Of a stretch of 64,000 nt of DNA, positions 32,345 to 40,927 are shown one piece after another. The position numbers were made by a program, and so were the translations under genes. The notes under the pieces are model-generated. The model had not been told where the DNA came from. It saw only the letters and a program-made list of their open reading frames with translations, and did not search any database. The DNA is from Chryseobacterium sp. CY350 (GTDB lineage: Bacteria; Bacteroidota; Bacteroidia; Flavobacteriales; Weeksellaceae), in NCBI RefSeq assembly GCF_027945075.1, contig NZ_CP116034.1:2728001-2792000 (forward strand). The letters run 5' to 3'. Numbering within the stretch: the stretch's first letter is position 1; every line of letters begins with the position of its first letter.

Positions 32345-33691
32345 ATGAAAAAAGTTTTGATGATAATTTTAGGATTGTCTGGTCTTGGTCTAAGTGCACA
32401 GAAAAAATGGTCTTTGCGTGAATGCGTAGACTATGCAGTTGAGCACAATCTTCAGGTAATTCAAAATCAGTATTCAAAACAAATTCAGGATGTTAATCTT
32501 AAAATTGCACAAAATAACTACTTGCCGTCTGTCTCTGCCAATTTGGGAAACAGTGTAAGTTTTGGGCAGGCTTCGTTGGGAACAGGAAGTATCAGAAACG
32601 ACAGATTCAGCAATAATGCAAATGTTTCTGCAGATATCCTGATCTACAATAACGGAAGGTTAGAAAAAACGGTCAGAAAAACTCAATTTGACGTTGAGGC
32701 AAGTCAGTATGATATCGAAACAATTAAAAACGATATTTCGCTTCAGATTGCTCAGCAATATTTAACCACTTTATTGAATAAAGAAATTGTAAAAATTTCT
32801 CAAAGTGCTACAGAAAATGCCAAAAAACAGTTTGATAGAGCAAAGATTACTACAGAAGTCGGAACCACAGCTCAGACCATTGTTGCAGAAGCTGAAGCGG
32901 CGTGGGCAAGAGAAAAACAAAATCTGAAAACTGCCGAAATTAATGTCGGGAGAAGTCTTTTTGCATTGGCGCAGCTTTTACAATTGGAAGATTATAAAGA
33001 TTTTGATGTTGAAAATGTAGAAATCGGTGAGCAGCTGAGTCCACAATTAATCTCTGTTGATGACGTTTTAAATACCGCTTACGAAAGTCAGCCGCAGATA
33101 AAAGCAGCCGAAAGCAGAATTAAATCTGCTGTTGCACAGACAGAGGTTACAAGAACTGCATTTTGGCCTACGGTTACTGCAAGTGTTGGAGTAGGAAGCT
33201 TTTATAATAATTTGTTAAATACAAGCTTTTCAGGATCCGATCAGTTTGGAAATGCTACAAACGAACCCAATTTTTTCCGTCAGTACAAAGATAATTTTGG
33301 TCAACAAGGCGGTGTATCGGTTAATATTCCGATTTTCAATAAAGGAATTACAAAATTACAGGTAGAGCAGTCAAAAATCAATGAAAGTATTGCCAAGAAT
33401 TCTTTGGATCAGCAGAAACAGGCTGTAAGACAGAACGTTCAGAAAGCTCAGTTTGATGTGGATGCAAATTATGAAATTTATCTTGCTGCAGCACAGGCCG
33501 AAAAAAGTACTAAACTAGCTATGGAATTTGCAGATAAAAGCTATGCAGCAGGAAGAGGAACAATTTATGATCTCAATATTGCCAGAAACAACTATGCAAA
33601 TGCACAAGGTTCTGTAGAGCAGGCAAAATATAATTATCTCTTCAGTCTAAAATTATTAAATTTCTACGCAGGAATTCCACTAAGTTTGTAA
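32345..33691 (+). CDS. TolC-family outer membrane efflux protein
   Basis: The 448-residue precursor has a signal peptide ending 'LGLSAQ' and two outer membrane efflux repeats: 'WSLRECVDYAVEHNLQVIQNQYS' near residue 22 and 'VLNTAYESQPQIKAAESRI' near 240. Both are followed by long heptad-rich helices typical of the TolC periplasmic tunnel. It forms the outer channel of a tripartite exporter or type I system. The pump and adaptor genes are not adjacent, so the substrate is unknown. It starts a run of tightly spaced plus-strand genes. Confidence 0.93.
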   Translation: MKKVLMIILGLSGLGLSAQKKWSLRECVDYAVEHNLQVIQNQYSKQIQDVNLKIAQNNYLPSVSANLGNSVSFGQASLGTGSIRNDRFSNNANVSADILIYNNGRLEKTVRKTQFDVEASQYDIETIKNDISLQIAQQYLTTLLNKEIVKISQSATENAKKQFDRAKITTEVGTTAQTIVAEAEAAWAREKQNLKTAEINVGRSLFALAQLLQLEDYKDFDVENVEIGEQLSPQLISVDDVLNTAYESQPQIKAAESRIKSAVAQTEVTRTAFWPTVTASVGVGSFYNNLLNTSFSGSDQFGNATNEPNFFRQYKDNFGQQGGVSVNIPIFNKGITKLQVEQSKINESIAKNSLDQQKQAVRQNVQKAQFDVDANYEIYLAAAQAEKSTKLAMEFADKSYAAGRGTIYDLNIARNNYANAQGSVEQAKYNYLFSLKLLNFYAGIPLSL

Positions 33692-33692
33692 A

Positions 33693-34283
33693 ATGTCTAT
33701 TCAGTCTTTAGAAAAATATTTGCCTCAAAACACGCTAAGTCACTTAAGGAATTGGTTTTCTGATTATTCTATTCATATAAAAATCACAAGAAACAGAAAT
33801 TCTAAACTTGGAGATTACCGAAAACTGCGTGATCTTTCGCACGAGATTACCATCAACTCGACGTTACAGCCGCAACTTTTTTTCTTCGTACTCACCCACG
33901 AATTGGCGCATCTGATTGCTTTCGAGAAATATGGTCGCAGAATTTCACCTCACGGAAGCGAATGGAAGGAAACTTTCAGAATAATGCTTTTAGAAAGTAT
34001 TGAAGTTTATGAAGATGATTTAAAACCAATTATCGTTAAATTTTCAAAGTCTCCAAAAGCAAACTTTATGTCATCTCCGGATCTGGTGAAATATTTTCAC
34101 ATTGAGAATCATGATGATGGAGAAATTTATATTGAAAGTCTCACAAAAGGAGATCACTTCTTATACCGCAACGAGAAGTATTTGTTGGAAGGTCTTATTA
34201 AAAAAAACTATCTTTGTCTTAATCTGGCTACAGGAAGAAAGTATTCTTTCAAACCTTTGGCAAGAGTGAAAAAATGCAGTTAA
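33693..34283 (+). CDS. SprT-like zinc metalloprotease
   Basis: The 196-residue protein starts one base after the TolC-family stop, so it is cotranscribed with it. The zinc site is clear: HELAH at residues 69-73 (His69, Glu70, His73) and the probable third ligand His87 in 'GRRISPHGSEW'. The C-terminus has 'LYRNEKYLLEGLIKKNYLCL', an SH3-like beta part with no four-cysteine zinc ribbon, unlike E. coli SprT. SprT-like proteins are predicted to cleave proteins, in eukaryotes at DNA-protein crosslinks. The bacterial role is unclear. It overlaps or nearly abuts manC. Confidence 0.85.
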   Translation: MSIQSLEKYLPQNTLSHLRNWFSDYSIHIKITRNRNSKLGDYRKLRDLSHEITINSTLQPQLFFFVLTHELAHLIAFEKYGRRISPHGSEWKETFRIMLLESIEVYEDDLKPIIVKFSKSPKANFMSSPDLVKYFHIENHDDGEIYIESLTKGDHFLYRNEKYLLEGLIKKNYLCLNLATGRKYSFKPLARVKKCS

Positions 34284-34285
34284 AT

Positions 34286-35371
34286 ATGTCAAAATCAGAT
34301 AAATACTGTGTGATTATGGCGGGAGGAATCGGCAGTAGATTCTGGCCTCTCAGCACACAGAAATTCCCAAAACAGTTTCAGGATATATTAGGAACAGGCA
34401 GAACGATGATTCAGCAGACTTATGACAGAATAAGTAAAATGATTCCTGATGCCAATATATTTGTTATCACCAATACAGAATACGTAAGTCTTTCTCACCA
34501 GCAACTGCCGGAAATTCCAAAAGAAAATATTGTTGGGGAGCCTTTAATGAAAAATACCGCTGCCTGTAATCTTTATATGGCAAACAAAATAGCACAGATA
34601 AATCCTAACGCTACATTGGTTGTTTTGCCGGCTGATCATTTAATTCTGAAAGAAGATATTTTTTTAGAAAAGTTAGAACTCGCCTTTCAGCAGGCTTCAA
34701 CTCATGACTATTTAGTGACTTTAGGAATTACGCCAACTCGTCCGGACACGGGTTACGGATATATTCAGTTTGTTGATAAAACGGGTTCAGACTATTTTAA
34801 AGTTAAAACATTTACAGAGAAACCTATTTTAGAATTGGCGAAAAGTTTCCTGGAGAGCGGCGACTTTCTCTGGAATGCCGGAATTTTTATCTGGAGTGTA
34901 AAATCTATTCAGAAAGCATTTGAAATGCATCTTCCTGAGATGACCCAGCAATTTACGGTATGCGAGTACAATGCAGATCACGAAAAAAGCTGCATTGAAC
35001 TTATTTATCCAAAGCTTCAGAAAATTTCTATTGATAATGGAATTTTAGAAAAAGCAAAAAATGTATACGTTATTCCCGCAGATTTGGGATGGAGCGATCT
35101 TGGAACCTGGACTTCTGTTTTTGAGAACAGCGAAAAAGACGAAAATGAAAATTCCATCAATATAAAAACCGCATTGACTTACGATGCTGAAAGAAATATT
35201 ATTCATGTGAAGAATAACAGCAGCAAAGCAATCGTCATCGACGGTTTAAAAGATTTCATCGTTGTAGACACCGAAAAAGTTCTTCTGATCTGCCCTAGAG
35301 AACATGATCAGTTGATTAAAGAATACGTTTTAGACCTGAAAAGTTTGAAAAAGGGAGATCAGTTCATGTAA
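34286..35371 (+). CDS. manC: Mannose-1-phosphate guanylyltransferase
   Basis: It makes GDP-mannose from GTP and mannose-1-phosphate, for glycans and lipopolysaccharide. I chose the ATG at 34286 (361 residues, 'MSKSDKYCVIMAGGIGSRFW'), 2 bases after the preceding stop. An upstream in-frame ATG at 34274 would overlap it. Motifs: 'MAGGIGSRFWPLSTQKFPKQF' with the nucleotide-binding loop, 'NTAACNLYMA', 'LPADHLILKED', 'TRPDTGYGYIQF', 'FTEKP' and 'GDFLWNAGIFIWS'. It lacks the C-terminal phosphomannose isomerase domain of bifunctional ManC/AlgA, as is usual for the short form. Confidence 0.94.
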   Translation: MSKSDKYCVIMAGGIGSRFWPLSTQKFPKQFQDILGTGRTMIQQTYDRISKMIPDANIFVITNTEYVSLSHQQLPEIPKENIVGEPLMKNTAACNLYMANKIAQINPNATLVVLPADHLILKEDIFLEKLELAFQQASTHDYLVTLGITPTRPDTGYGYIQFVDKTGSDYFKVKTFTEKPILELAKSFLESGDFLWNAGIFIWSVKSIQKAFEMHLPEMTQQFTVCEYNADHEKSCIELIYPKLQKISIDNGILEKAKNVYVIPADLGWSDLGTWTSVFENSEKDENENSINIKTALTYDAERNIIHVKNNSSKAIVIDGLKDFIVVDTEKVLLICPREHDQLIKEYVLDLKSLKKGDQFM

Positions 35372-35404
35372 AATCATGGCATAATTTCTGCCGCATTTTG
35401 GGTT

Positions 35405-36076
35405 ATGGTAAAAAGTAAAGAAAAGATCAGCATTATTTTATTCCTGTTTATAGGAACTTTTCTTTTTTCTCAGGAAAAAAAGAAGTTCTTTAATACGCAA
35501 AATGTTCTGGCAAAAATTATTCCTAATGATAAGATTGATTTCTGGGCATTGATTCAGAATAATTACGGTAAAAATGAAGAACTCAAAACTTCAGGAACCA
35601 AGAAAGATTACACGCCTCAGTTTTCAGGTTTTAATATAACTCCCACTGAAGACAGTTTTTATTACATCGTCTATTCTAAAGGTGGAAACACCAGTTATAT
35701 TACCGAAATTTCCGGACTTAGAGATTTTATTGGGAAAGTTGATAATGCTGAAGAGGCTGCACTTTCTGCTGTTTTGGATGGTTATATCATCGACGAGCAG
35801 TTTGTTGACGTGGCAGGAAATTATTATGAGGATAAAACCAATTACTACTTAGACCTGGGAAAAGTAACCTCAAAAGAATGTCCCTATGAAAAAAAACACT
35901 TTACGCTTACCGTAAATAAAGCAACAGCGCAGATTTCTCAGGTTAAAGAAAACGGAACCTATATTGAACTGTACACCAAAAAGTGTCCCAATAATCCTCG
36001 ACTTTTAAAAATCGAAAAGAAAGAAGAAGAACCGAAAGATGAGCCAAAGAAAAAGCCTGTTAAAAAACGACGATAA
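35405..36076 (+). CDS. Secreted protein of unknown function with Lys-rich tail
   Basis: The 223-residue precursor begins with a signal peptide ('ISIILFLFIGTFLFSQ'). The mature part has mixed secondary structure, with an acidic stretch 'AEEAALSAVLDGYIIDEQFV' and two Cys ('SKECPYEK', 'YTKKCPNN') that may form a disulfide. The tail 'KIEKKEEEPKDEPKKKPVKK' is a charged, disordered extension. No family is recognised. It lies 33 bases after manC and its last 38 bases overlap the acetyltransferase gene. Confidence 0.75.
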   Translation: MVKSKEKISIILFLFIGTFLFSQEKKKFFNTQNVLAKIIPNDKIDFWALIQNNYGKNEELKTSGTKKDYTPQFSGFNITPTEDSFYYIVYSKGGNTSYITEISGLRDFIGKVDNAEEAALSAVLDGYIIDEQFVDVAGNYYEDKTNYYLDLGKVTSKECPYEKKHFTLTVNKATAQISQVKENGTYIELYTKKCPNNPRLLKIEKKEEEPKDEPKKKPVKKRR

Positions 36077-36578
36077 TACTTACGAAACTGAGAGACTGAT
36101 CATTCGTCCGATGTCTCTGGATGATGCAGATCTTATTCTTGAGCTTTACAACATGCCAAAATTCATCAGATTTATTGGCGATAGAAATATCAGATCACTT
36201 TCTGATGCAGAAAATTATATTAAAGCTAAATTTCTTCCACAGTTTGAAAAAGTGGGTTTCGGAAACTATCTCATTGTTTTAAAAGAAGGAAATCTAAAAA
36301 TCGGTGGTGTAGGAATTTTTGAGAAAGAAGGTCTGGATATTGTCGACATCGGTTTTTCTGTTTTGGAAAGATTTGAAGGCAAAGGATTGATGTTTGAAGC
36401 CGCAAAGAAAGTAAAATCAATCGGCATGGATGATTTTGGTTTAAAAAAGATTTCAGCAATTACAGTAAAAGACAATTTTTCTTCTCAGAAATTGATCGAA
36501 AGACTAGATTTAAAATTTAAAAAGTACGTCACGCTTCCCAATGAAACGGAGGAGCTGATGTATTATAAAACAGAATAA
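36039..36578 (+). CDS. GNAT-family N-acetyltransferase (RimJ/RimL-like)
   Basis: The 179-residue protein has the GNAT fold typical of ribosomal-protein-type acetyltransferases: 'ETERLIIRPMSLDDADLILELYN' at the N-terminus, 'DIGFSVLERFEGKGLMFEAA' (the acetyl-CoA loop, with the Q/R-x-x-G-x-G/A form changed to RFEGKG), and 'AITVKDNFSSQKLIERLDLKF' near the end. The substrate is unknown. The ATG at 36039 overlaps the preceding gene by 38 bases in another frame. A shorter start would remove part of the first strand, so the overlap seems real. Confidence 0.88.
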   Translation: MSQRKSLLKNDDNTYETERLIIRPMSLDDADLILELYNMPKFIRFIGDRNIRSLSDAENYIKAKFLPQFEKVGFGNYLIVLKEGNLKIGGVGIFEKEGLDIVDIGFSVLERFEGKGLMFEAAKKVKSIGMDDFGLKKISAITVKDNFSSQKLIERLDLKFKKYVTLPNETEELMYYKTE

Positions 36579-36665
36579 CTAACCACTAATAACACAAATA
36601 TTTTCACGAATAGACATTAAAAATTTGTGTCATCTGTGAAATATTAGTGTAATTTGTGTTTAAAA
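36579..36665. repeat. AT-rich intergenic repeat-like sequence
   Basis: Between the acetyltransferase and bcp stops, ACACAAAT (36592-36599) recurs in inverse form as ATTTGTGT (36623-36630 and 36652-36659), with TTTTCAC and GTGAAATA also inverted around the middle. It resembles short dispersed Flavobacteria repeats. I see no coding potential. Confidence 0.35.
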
Positions 36666-37115
36666 CTAACCTTCCAAAATCTGGTCAGCCGCAGTTTTCG
36701 AAGTTACTTTTTCAATTACACGGGTACAGATTCCTTTTTCATCAAAAATAAAAGTAGTTCTTACAATTCCCATATAAGTTTTCCCAAACGTTTTTTTCTC
36801 TTGCCAAACCCCAAATTTCTCAATAATATCACGGTTTTCATCCGCAATGAGATCATAGGGAAATGCAAATTTATAATGAAAATTCTTTTGTTTTTTCACA
36901 GAGTCTCCGCTGATTCCCAAAAGCTGAAATCCATTTTTTTCCAACTGAGAATAATTATCGCTTAGGTTACAAGCTTCTACTGTGCAAGTTGGTGTATTCG
37001 CTTGGGGATAAAAGAAAATAACCAGTTTCTTTCCGATTAATTTTTTCGAACTTACAGTTTCTCCATTTTGATTGATTCCCTCAAAATCAGGTAATTTGTC
37101 TCCTGCTTTCAGCAT
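36666..37115 (-). CDS. bcp: Thioredoxin-dependent peroxiredoxin, Bcp type
   Basis: Bcp/PrxQ reduces hydrogen peroxide and organic hydroperoxides using thioredoxin. The 149-residue protein has 'YPQANTPTCTVEACN' with the peroxidatic Cys44 and the resolving Cys49 five residues on, the PrxQ arrangement. It also has the family segments 'LVIFFYPQA' and 'GISGDSVKKQKNFHYKFAFPYDLIAD', and 'VRTTFIFDEKG'. It is convergent with the acetyltransferase gene and divergent from nth. No clear promoter box is seen in the 34 bases between bcp and nth. Confidence 0.95.
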   Translation of the reverse strand: MLKAGDKLPDFEGINQNGETVSSKKLIGKKLVIFFYPQANTPTCTVEACNLSDNYSQLEKNGFQLLGISGDSVKKQKNFHYKFAFPYDLIADENRDIIEKFGVWQEKKTFGKTYMGIVRTTFIFDEKGICTRVIEKVTSKTAADQILEG

Positions 37116-37149
37116 AATGATTTATTTTTGTTCAAATTTAATGGTTTAA

Positions 37150-37770
37150 ATGACAAAAAAGCAAAGAGCTGAGCTTATTCAGATAGAATTAGAAAAATTA
37201 TATCCTACTGTACCGATTCCGTTGGAGCATACAGATCCTTTTACATTAATGGTTGCAGTGGCACTTTCGGCACAAACAACAGACAAAAAGGTGAATCAGG
37301 TGACGCCGGAACTTTTTGCCGTGGCAGGAACACCCCAAAGAATGGCCAAACTAGAGGAATTTCAGATTAAAGAACTCATCAAAGAAATAGGACTATCCAA
37401 TATCAAGGCAAAAAACCTGAAAAGAATGGCAGAACTTCTTTTGGAAAGACACGATGGAATTGTCCCGCAAACCTACGAAGAACTGGAAGCTTTGCCGGGC
37501 GTTGGTCACAAAACCGCTTCTGTGGTAATGAGTCAAGGGTTCGGATTTCCCGCTTTTCCGGTTGATACACACATTCATAGGCTAATGACGCTCTGGAAAC
37601 TTACTTCCGGTAAAAATGTTGTGGAGACGGAAAGAGATGCCAAAAATCTGTGGAAAGAAGAAGTCTGGAATAAGCTGCATCTTCAGATTATATTCTACGG
37701 ACGAGAATATTCTCCCGCGAGAGGGAAAGGTGAGAAAGATTTTTTAACGAAAATGTTATTCGAAAAATAA
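37150..37770 (+). CDS. nth: Endonuclease III without the [4Fe-4S] cluster cysteines
   Basis: Nth removes oxidised pyrimidines from DNA and nicks the abasic site. The 206-residue protein carries the helix-hairpin-helix 'LEALPGVGHKTASVVMSQG' with the catalytic Lys121, and Asp139 in 'FPVDTHIHRL', matching E. coli Lys120 and Asp138. The C-terminus departs from the family: after 'KLHLQIIFYGREYSPARG' the four-cysteine cluster (C-x6-C-x2-C-x5-C) is absent, replaced by 'KGEKDFLTKMLFEK'. So the enzyme has no cluster, as in some cluster-lacking relatives. Activity is likely kept, since both catalytic residues are present. It has no close operon partner. Confidence 0.92.
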   Translation: MTKKQRAELIQIELEKLYPTVPIPLEHTDPFTLMVAVALSAQTTDKKVNQVTPELFAVAGTPQRMAKLEEFQIKELIKEIGLSNIKAKNLKRMAELLLERHDGIVPQTYEELEALPGVGHKTASVVMSQGFGFPAFPVDTHIHRLMTLWKLTSGKNVVETERDAKNLWKEEVWNKLHLQIIFYGREYSPARGKGEKDFLTKMLFEK

Positions 37771-37790
37771 TAAAATTTTTAGCAGTCACA

Positions 37791-37849
37791 AAATTCCCCT
37801 CATTTGGAGGGGTGGCGAAAATTCAAAGAATTTTTGACGGGGTGGTTTG
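37791..37849. repeat. Short intergenic repeat with CCCCTC/GAGGGG hairpin
   Basis: CCCCTC (37796-37801) pairs with GAGGGG (37807-37812). A second inverted pair (AAAATTC/GAATTTT) follows, then GACGGGGTGG. This resembles a sequence I recall as widely dispersed in Bacteroidota intergenic regions. It sits after nth and may act as a terminator there. Confidence 0.45.
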
Positions 37850-37868
37850 AGAATTAATAATTTAAAAA

Positions 37869-38315
37869 CTACTCCACATCCAACAACCTTCTATGGTAAT
37901 TAATCTGCCCCAAATGATAACTCAAATGCCCAAACAAATGAATCAGAAAATATTCTGTCGTCATTTTGTAACCTAGTGGCTCAATAGGATATTCTTTTGC
38001 TAAATCTTCTTCAGAAAGTTGATCAAGTGTTGAAATAACAACATTTAAAGTTTCTTCAACTTGTTTTATAAGTTCAGTTCTAGAGATATTTTTTAATGAA
38101 AATTCTTCTTCACGATTTCTTATATATCCCGATTTTCCAAGGATTGCTCCGAAGAAATGCTTAAGATTTCCCACTAAATGAAGGCAAAGATTTCCTCCGG
38201 AATTTAAAATGTTTTTATCAATTTTCCAAATTGCTTCTTCGTTTTGGTAGGATTCAATTTCTGTTTTTAACTTGTTTAAATCTCGTGTGTAGAGTGATTT
38301 TAGACTTTGTGTCAT
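37869..38315 (-). CDS. DinB-family protein (DUF1572-like)
   Basis: The 148-residue protein is a four-helix DinB-like protein, a metal-binding fold related to mycothiol- and bacillithiol-dependent enzymes. The candidate metal ligands are His46 in 'LCLHLVGNLKHFFG' and two C-terminal His in 'HLFGHLSYHLGQINYHRR'. The pattern 'GGNLCLHLVGNL' and the 'YHLGQINYHRR' end are typical of the DUF1572 subgroup. The enzymatic role is unknown. It is separated from the downstream genes by 29 bases. Confidence 0.85.
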   Translation of the reverse strand: MTQSLKSLYTRDLNKLKTEIESYQNEEAIWKIDKNILNSGGNLCLHLVGNLKHFFGAILGKSGYIRNREEEFSLKNISRTELIKQVEETLNVVISTLDQLSEEDLAKEYPIEPLGYKMTTEYFLIHLFGHLSYHLGQINYHRRLLDVE

Positions 38316-38344
38316 GATTTTTTAAAATTTTAATTTCGATGTTT

Positions 38345-38896
38345 TTATTTAACAATTGCTTTAAAATATCCTCTGAAATCTTTTGTAAAACCTTCAACTT
38401 TTGTATTGTAATTTATAAGACCATAAACGGTGTCTTTTTTCTGAAAATTATATTTATTTAAAATTAATTTTTGATAAACTGGTTTAGTTTTCATAAATTT
38501 TATTTCGCCATGTAAAGTTTTGGGATCAATATCTTTAATTAAAAAACGACCTCCAAATACCTTAACTAAAATTCCATTTCCGAAAAAGCCATTGTTGTTA
38601 TTAAGTGAAATTTCTAATGTATCATTCTTTAAAGCAGACGAACACTTGTAATTATCCATAGGTAGAAACCCTGCAATTTGAACAATATAAGCAGTTCTTG
38701 TTTTACTTTCTAATTTTTCTTTTTTATAAAGTTTCAGTTCAGGATATTTTGAAAGCAACTTAATGGTATCATTTTGTGGAAGGTGTTGGTCGATGGAGAA
38801 TTTTTCAAAAACCTGTTCGCCTTTCTTGTCTTTCTTACAACTTACAACAAATAAGCAGAAAATAAAAATGAATGAAAAATATAAAGTTTGTTTCAT
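38345..38896 (-). CDS. Putative lipoprotein
   Basis: The start is the ATG at 38896 (183 residues). It gives a lipoprotein signal 'LYFSFIFIFCLFVVSC' with lipobox Cys20, followed by a Lys-rich 'KKDKK' spacer. A -7 box (TATATTTG, minus strand) is at 38910-38917, just upstream. The mature part is mainly beta ('LKNDTLEISLNNNNGFFGNG', 'KVFGGRFLIKDIDPKTLHG'). No family is recognised. Confidence 0.72.
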   Translation of the reverse strand: MKQTLYFSFIFIFCLFVVSCKKDKKGEQVFEKFSIDQHLPQNDTIKLLSKYPELKLYKKEKLESKTRTAYIVQIAGFLPMDNYKCSSALKNDTLEISLNNNNGFFGNGILVKVFGGRFLIKDIDPKTLHGEIKFMKTKPVYQKLILNKYNFQKKDTVYGLINYNTKVEGFTKDFRGYFKAIVK

Positions 38897-38909
38897 GGTT
38901 GAGTCTAAA

Positions 38910-38917
38910 CAAATATA
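38910..38917 (-). promoter_or_regulatory. Candidate -7 element for the lipoprotein gene
   Basis: On the minus strand this reads TATATTTG (TAnnTTTG), 13 bases before the ATG at 38896, and directly follows the terminator hairpin of the DUF885 gene. It argues against the longer frame that would start at 38932. Confidence 0.45.
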
Positions 38918-38923
38918 AAACAG

Positions 38924-38958
38924 ATAAGTCACGAAAAATTATTTCGTGACTTATTTTT
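38924..38958. terminator. Terminator of the DUF885 gene
   Basis: A 13-bp perfect stem, ATAAGTCACGAAA (38924-38936) with TTTCGTGACTTAT (38942-38954), loop AATTA. It lies 6 bases after the DUF885 stop. The minus strand continues CTGTTTTA. Confidence 0.75.
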
Positions 38959-38963
38959 AAAAA

Positions 38964-40760
38964 CTACTTCTGCTTCTTCGCCCAAAGTTCCATCTTCCTG
39001 TTCAGAACATCCAGAGGAAGACAACCCTGGCTTAAAAGTTCATCGTGAAATTTAGCCAGACTGAATTTATTTCCAAGCTGTTTCTGATACTGCTCTCTTA
39101 GTTCACGAATTCTCAACGAACCGATTTTATATCCTAAAGCTTGTCCGGGAATTGCCATATATCTTTCAACTTCCGCTGTTGCGCCGGCTTCATCATAAGC
39201 AATATTGCTTAGAAAATATTTAATAGCTTCTTCTCTGGTCATTTGACCGGTGTGAATTCCTGTGTCCACAACCAAACGGACAGCTCTCAACATCTGATCA
39301 CTCAGATATCCCATTTTCTGGTAAGGATCGGTGTATAAACCGAATTCCGGACCTAAAGTTTCACAATAATGAGCCCAACCTTCACCGTAAGCTCCAAACC
39401 AGCCGAATCTCATAAACTTTGGAAGTTTTGTATTTTCCTGCTGAAGCGAGACCTGATAATGATGCCCAGGAATGGCTTCATGTAAAAAAAGAGATTCCAT
39501 TCCTGAAGTAACGTTGAATTTTGATGGATCAGGAAGTGGCATATAGAAAATTCCCGGTCTTTTTCCGTCCGGCGTTCCCTGGATATATTCTGCACTTGCA
39601 CTTGCTTCTCTGAATTTTTCAGTTTGTCTGATTTCAAATTTAGTTTTCGGTGTTACACTGAACATCGTTTTTAGTTTTGGAGTTATTTTAGCTAAAATTC
39701 CATTAAAACCGTCTAAAACTTCCTTCGATGTTTTGTAAGGCATCGCTTTTTTATCCGTCGTAACAGAAGTGATGAATTGTTCAAGGGTTGCTGTAAAACC
39801 GACTTCCTGTTTTACTTTCTCCATTTCAGCGCGAAGCATAGCAACCTGCTGTTGTCCGATTTTGTTAATTTCTTCAGGTGTTTTGTTGGTGGTTGTCCAG
39901 CTTTTTACATAAAATTTGTAAATGTTGTCTCCCTTTGGTAGACTATTGTAACCGTCTGTTTCTCTGGATTTAGGCAAATATTCTTTCTCTAAAAATTCTC
40001 CCATTTTTGTATAAGCAGGAATGATGTTTTTAGCAACTGCATCTTTATAAAGTTGAGTGAATTTCTCTTTTTGTTCAGCAGTAAAGTCTTTAGGAAAATT
40101 CTTCACAGGTCCGGAGAAGATATTTTTCTCAAAATCTGAAGTGATAATTTCTTCCGCTTTCATCTGTGGAATCATTTTCAGAACTAGTTTTCTCGGAAGA
40201 ACAATTTTATTAGTCATTCCCTCACGGAAGTTTTCTGTAGCAGCAGTCATCCATTCCGGGAATTTCTCCATTCTTTTTAACCAATCTTCGTAATCTTTTT
40301 CGGTATTAAATGGTTGGCTTCCCTGTCCGCTTCCGTACAAAGGAAAACTCAGTGGTAATCCTTCAAACTGAGAAAAAGGAATGTATTCCGGATGGTAGCT
40401 GTATTTTTCGGTTTTATCTTTTAAAGTATAATCCAAAACGTCATAAACCACTTTATCTTCATCTGAAAGTGCTTTATAATCAACGTTTTCTAATTGTTTC
40501 TGAACAGAATTATAAAAAGCAATTTCTCCTGAAATAAAATCTTTATCAATATTGATCGGGAGCTGATCATTGTATCGTAAATCTCCTTGTGATGTTGCCT
40601 CAAGAGGATATAATTTAAGATATTGCTCATAATAATTTGCTGCAATAGAATCTAGATTGGTAGGCGTTACCTTGGTTAAAGGTGAATCTGTCTTTTTGCA
40701 GGAAACGACACAGGCTGCCAAACCTAATCCCAATACAACTTTTGATATGATATTTTTCAT
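38964..40760 (-). CDS. DUF885-family lipoprotein, probable peptidase
   Basis: The 598-residue protein has a lipoprotein signal ('LGLGLAACVVSC', Cys21) and a long helical domain of the DUF885 family. Its metal-site motif HEAIPGHH ('LFLHEAIPGHHYQVSLQ'), with 'GEGWAHYCETLG' and 'EVERYMAIPGQALGYKIG', matches the family. Family members are predicted metallopeptidases, related in fold to M32/M3 enzymes. It should act in the periplasm or on the cell surface. A -7 box (TATTTTTG, minus strand) is at 40778-40785. The substrate is unknown. Confidence 0.87.
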   Translation of the reverse strand: MKNIISKVVLGLGLAACVVSCKKTDSPLTKVTPTNLDSIAANYYEQYLKLYPLEATSQGDLRYNDQLPINIDKDFISGEIAFYNSVQKQLENVDYKALSDEDKVVYDVLDYTLKDKTEKYSYHPEYIPFSQFEGLPLSFPLYGSGQGSQPFNTEKDYEDWLKRMEKFPEWMTAATENFREGMTNKIVLPRKLVLKMIPQMKAEEIITSDFEKNIFSGPVKNFPKDFTAEQKEKFTQLYKDAVAKNIIPAYTKMGEFLEKEYLPKSRETDGYNSLPKGDNIYKFYVKSWTTTNKTPEEINKIGQQQVAMLRAEMEKVKQEVGFTATLEQFITSVTTDKKAMPYKTSKEVLDGFNGILAKITPKLKTMFSVTPKTKFEIRQTEKFREASASAEYIQGTPDGKRPGIFYMPLPDPSKFNVTSGMESLFLHEAIPGHHYQVSLQQENTKLPKFMRFGWFGAYGEGWAHYCETLGPEFGLYTDPYQKMGYLSDQMLRAVRLVVDTGIHTGQMTREEAIKYFLSNIAYDEAGATAEVERYMAIPGQALGYKIGSLRIRELREQYQKQLGNKFSLAKFHDELLSQGCLPLDVLNRKMELWAKKQK

Positions 40761-40777
40761 TTTAAATCTTTAAACAA

Positions 40778-40785
40778 CAAAAATA
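40778..40785 (-). promoter_or_regulatory. Candidate -7 element for the DUF885 gene
   Basis: TATTTTTG on the minus strand (TAnnTTTG), 17 bases before the ATG at 40760. Confidence 0.4.
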
Positions 40786-40871
40786 AAGAATATTACCACA
40801 AGATTGATTTGAAGAATCGCTATTTATAAAAAAATACTTTTGAAAATATTTTAAACATTGGTACAATTTTT

Positions 40872-40879
40872 TATCTTTG
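40872..40879 (+). promoter_or_regulatory. Candidate -7 element before the acidic protein gene at 40928
   Basis: TATCTTTG matches TAnnTTTG. It lies 48 bases before the ATG at 40928. Confidence 0.4.
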
Positions 40880-40927
40880 CCTAAAGCGTTTAACAATCAT
40901 AGTATTACAGTTCTTTTTTAAGAAATA

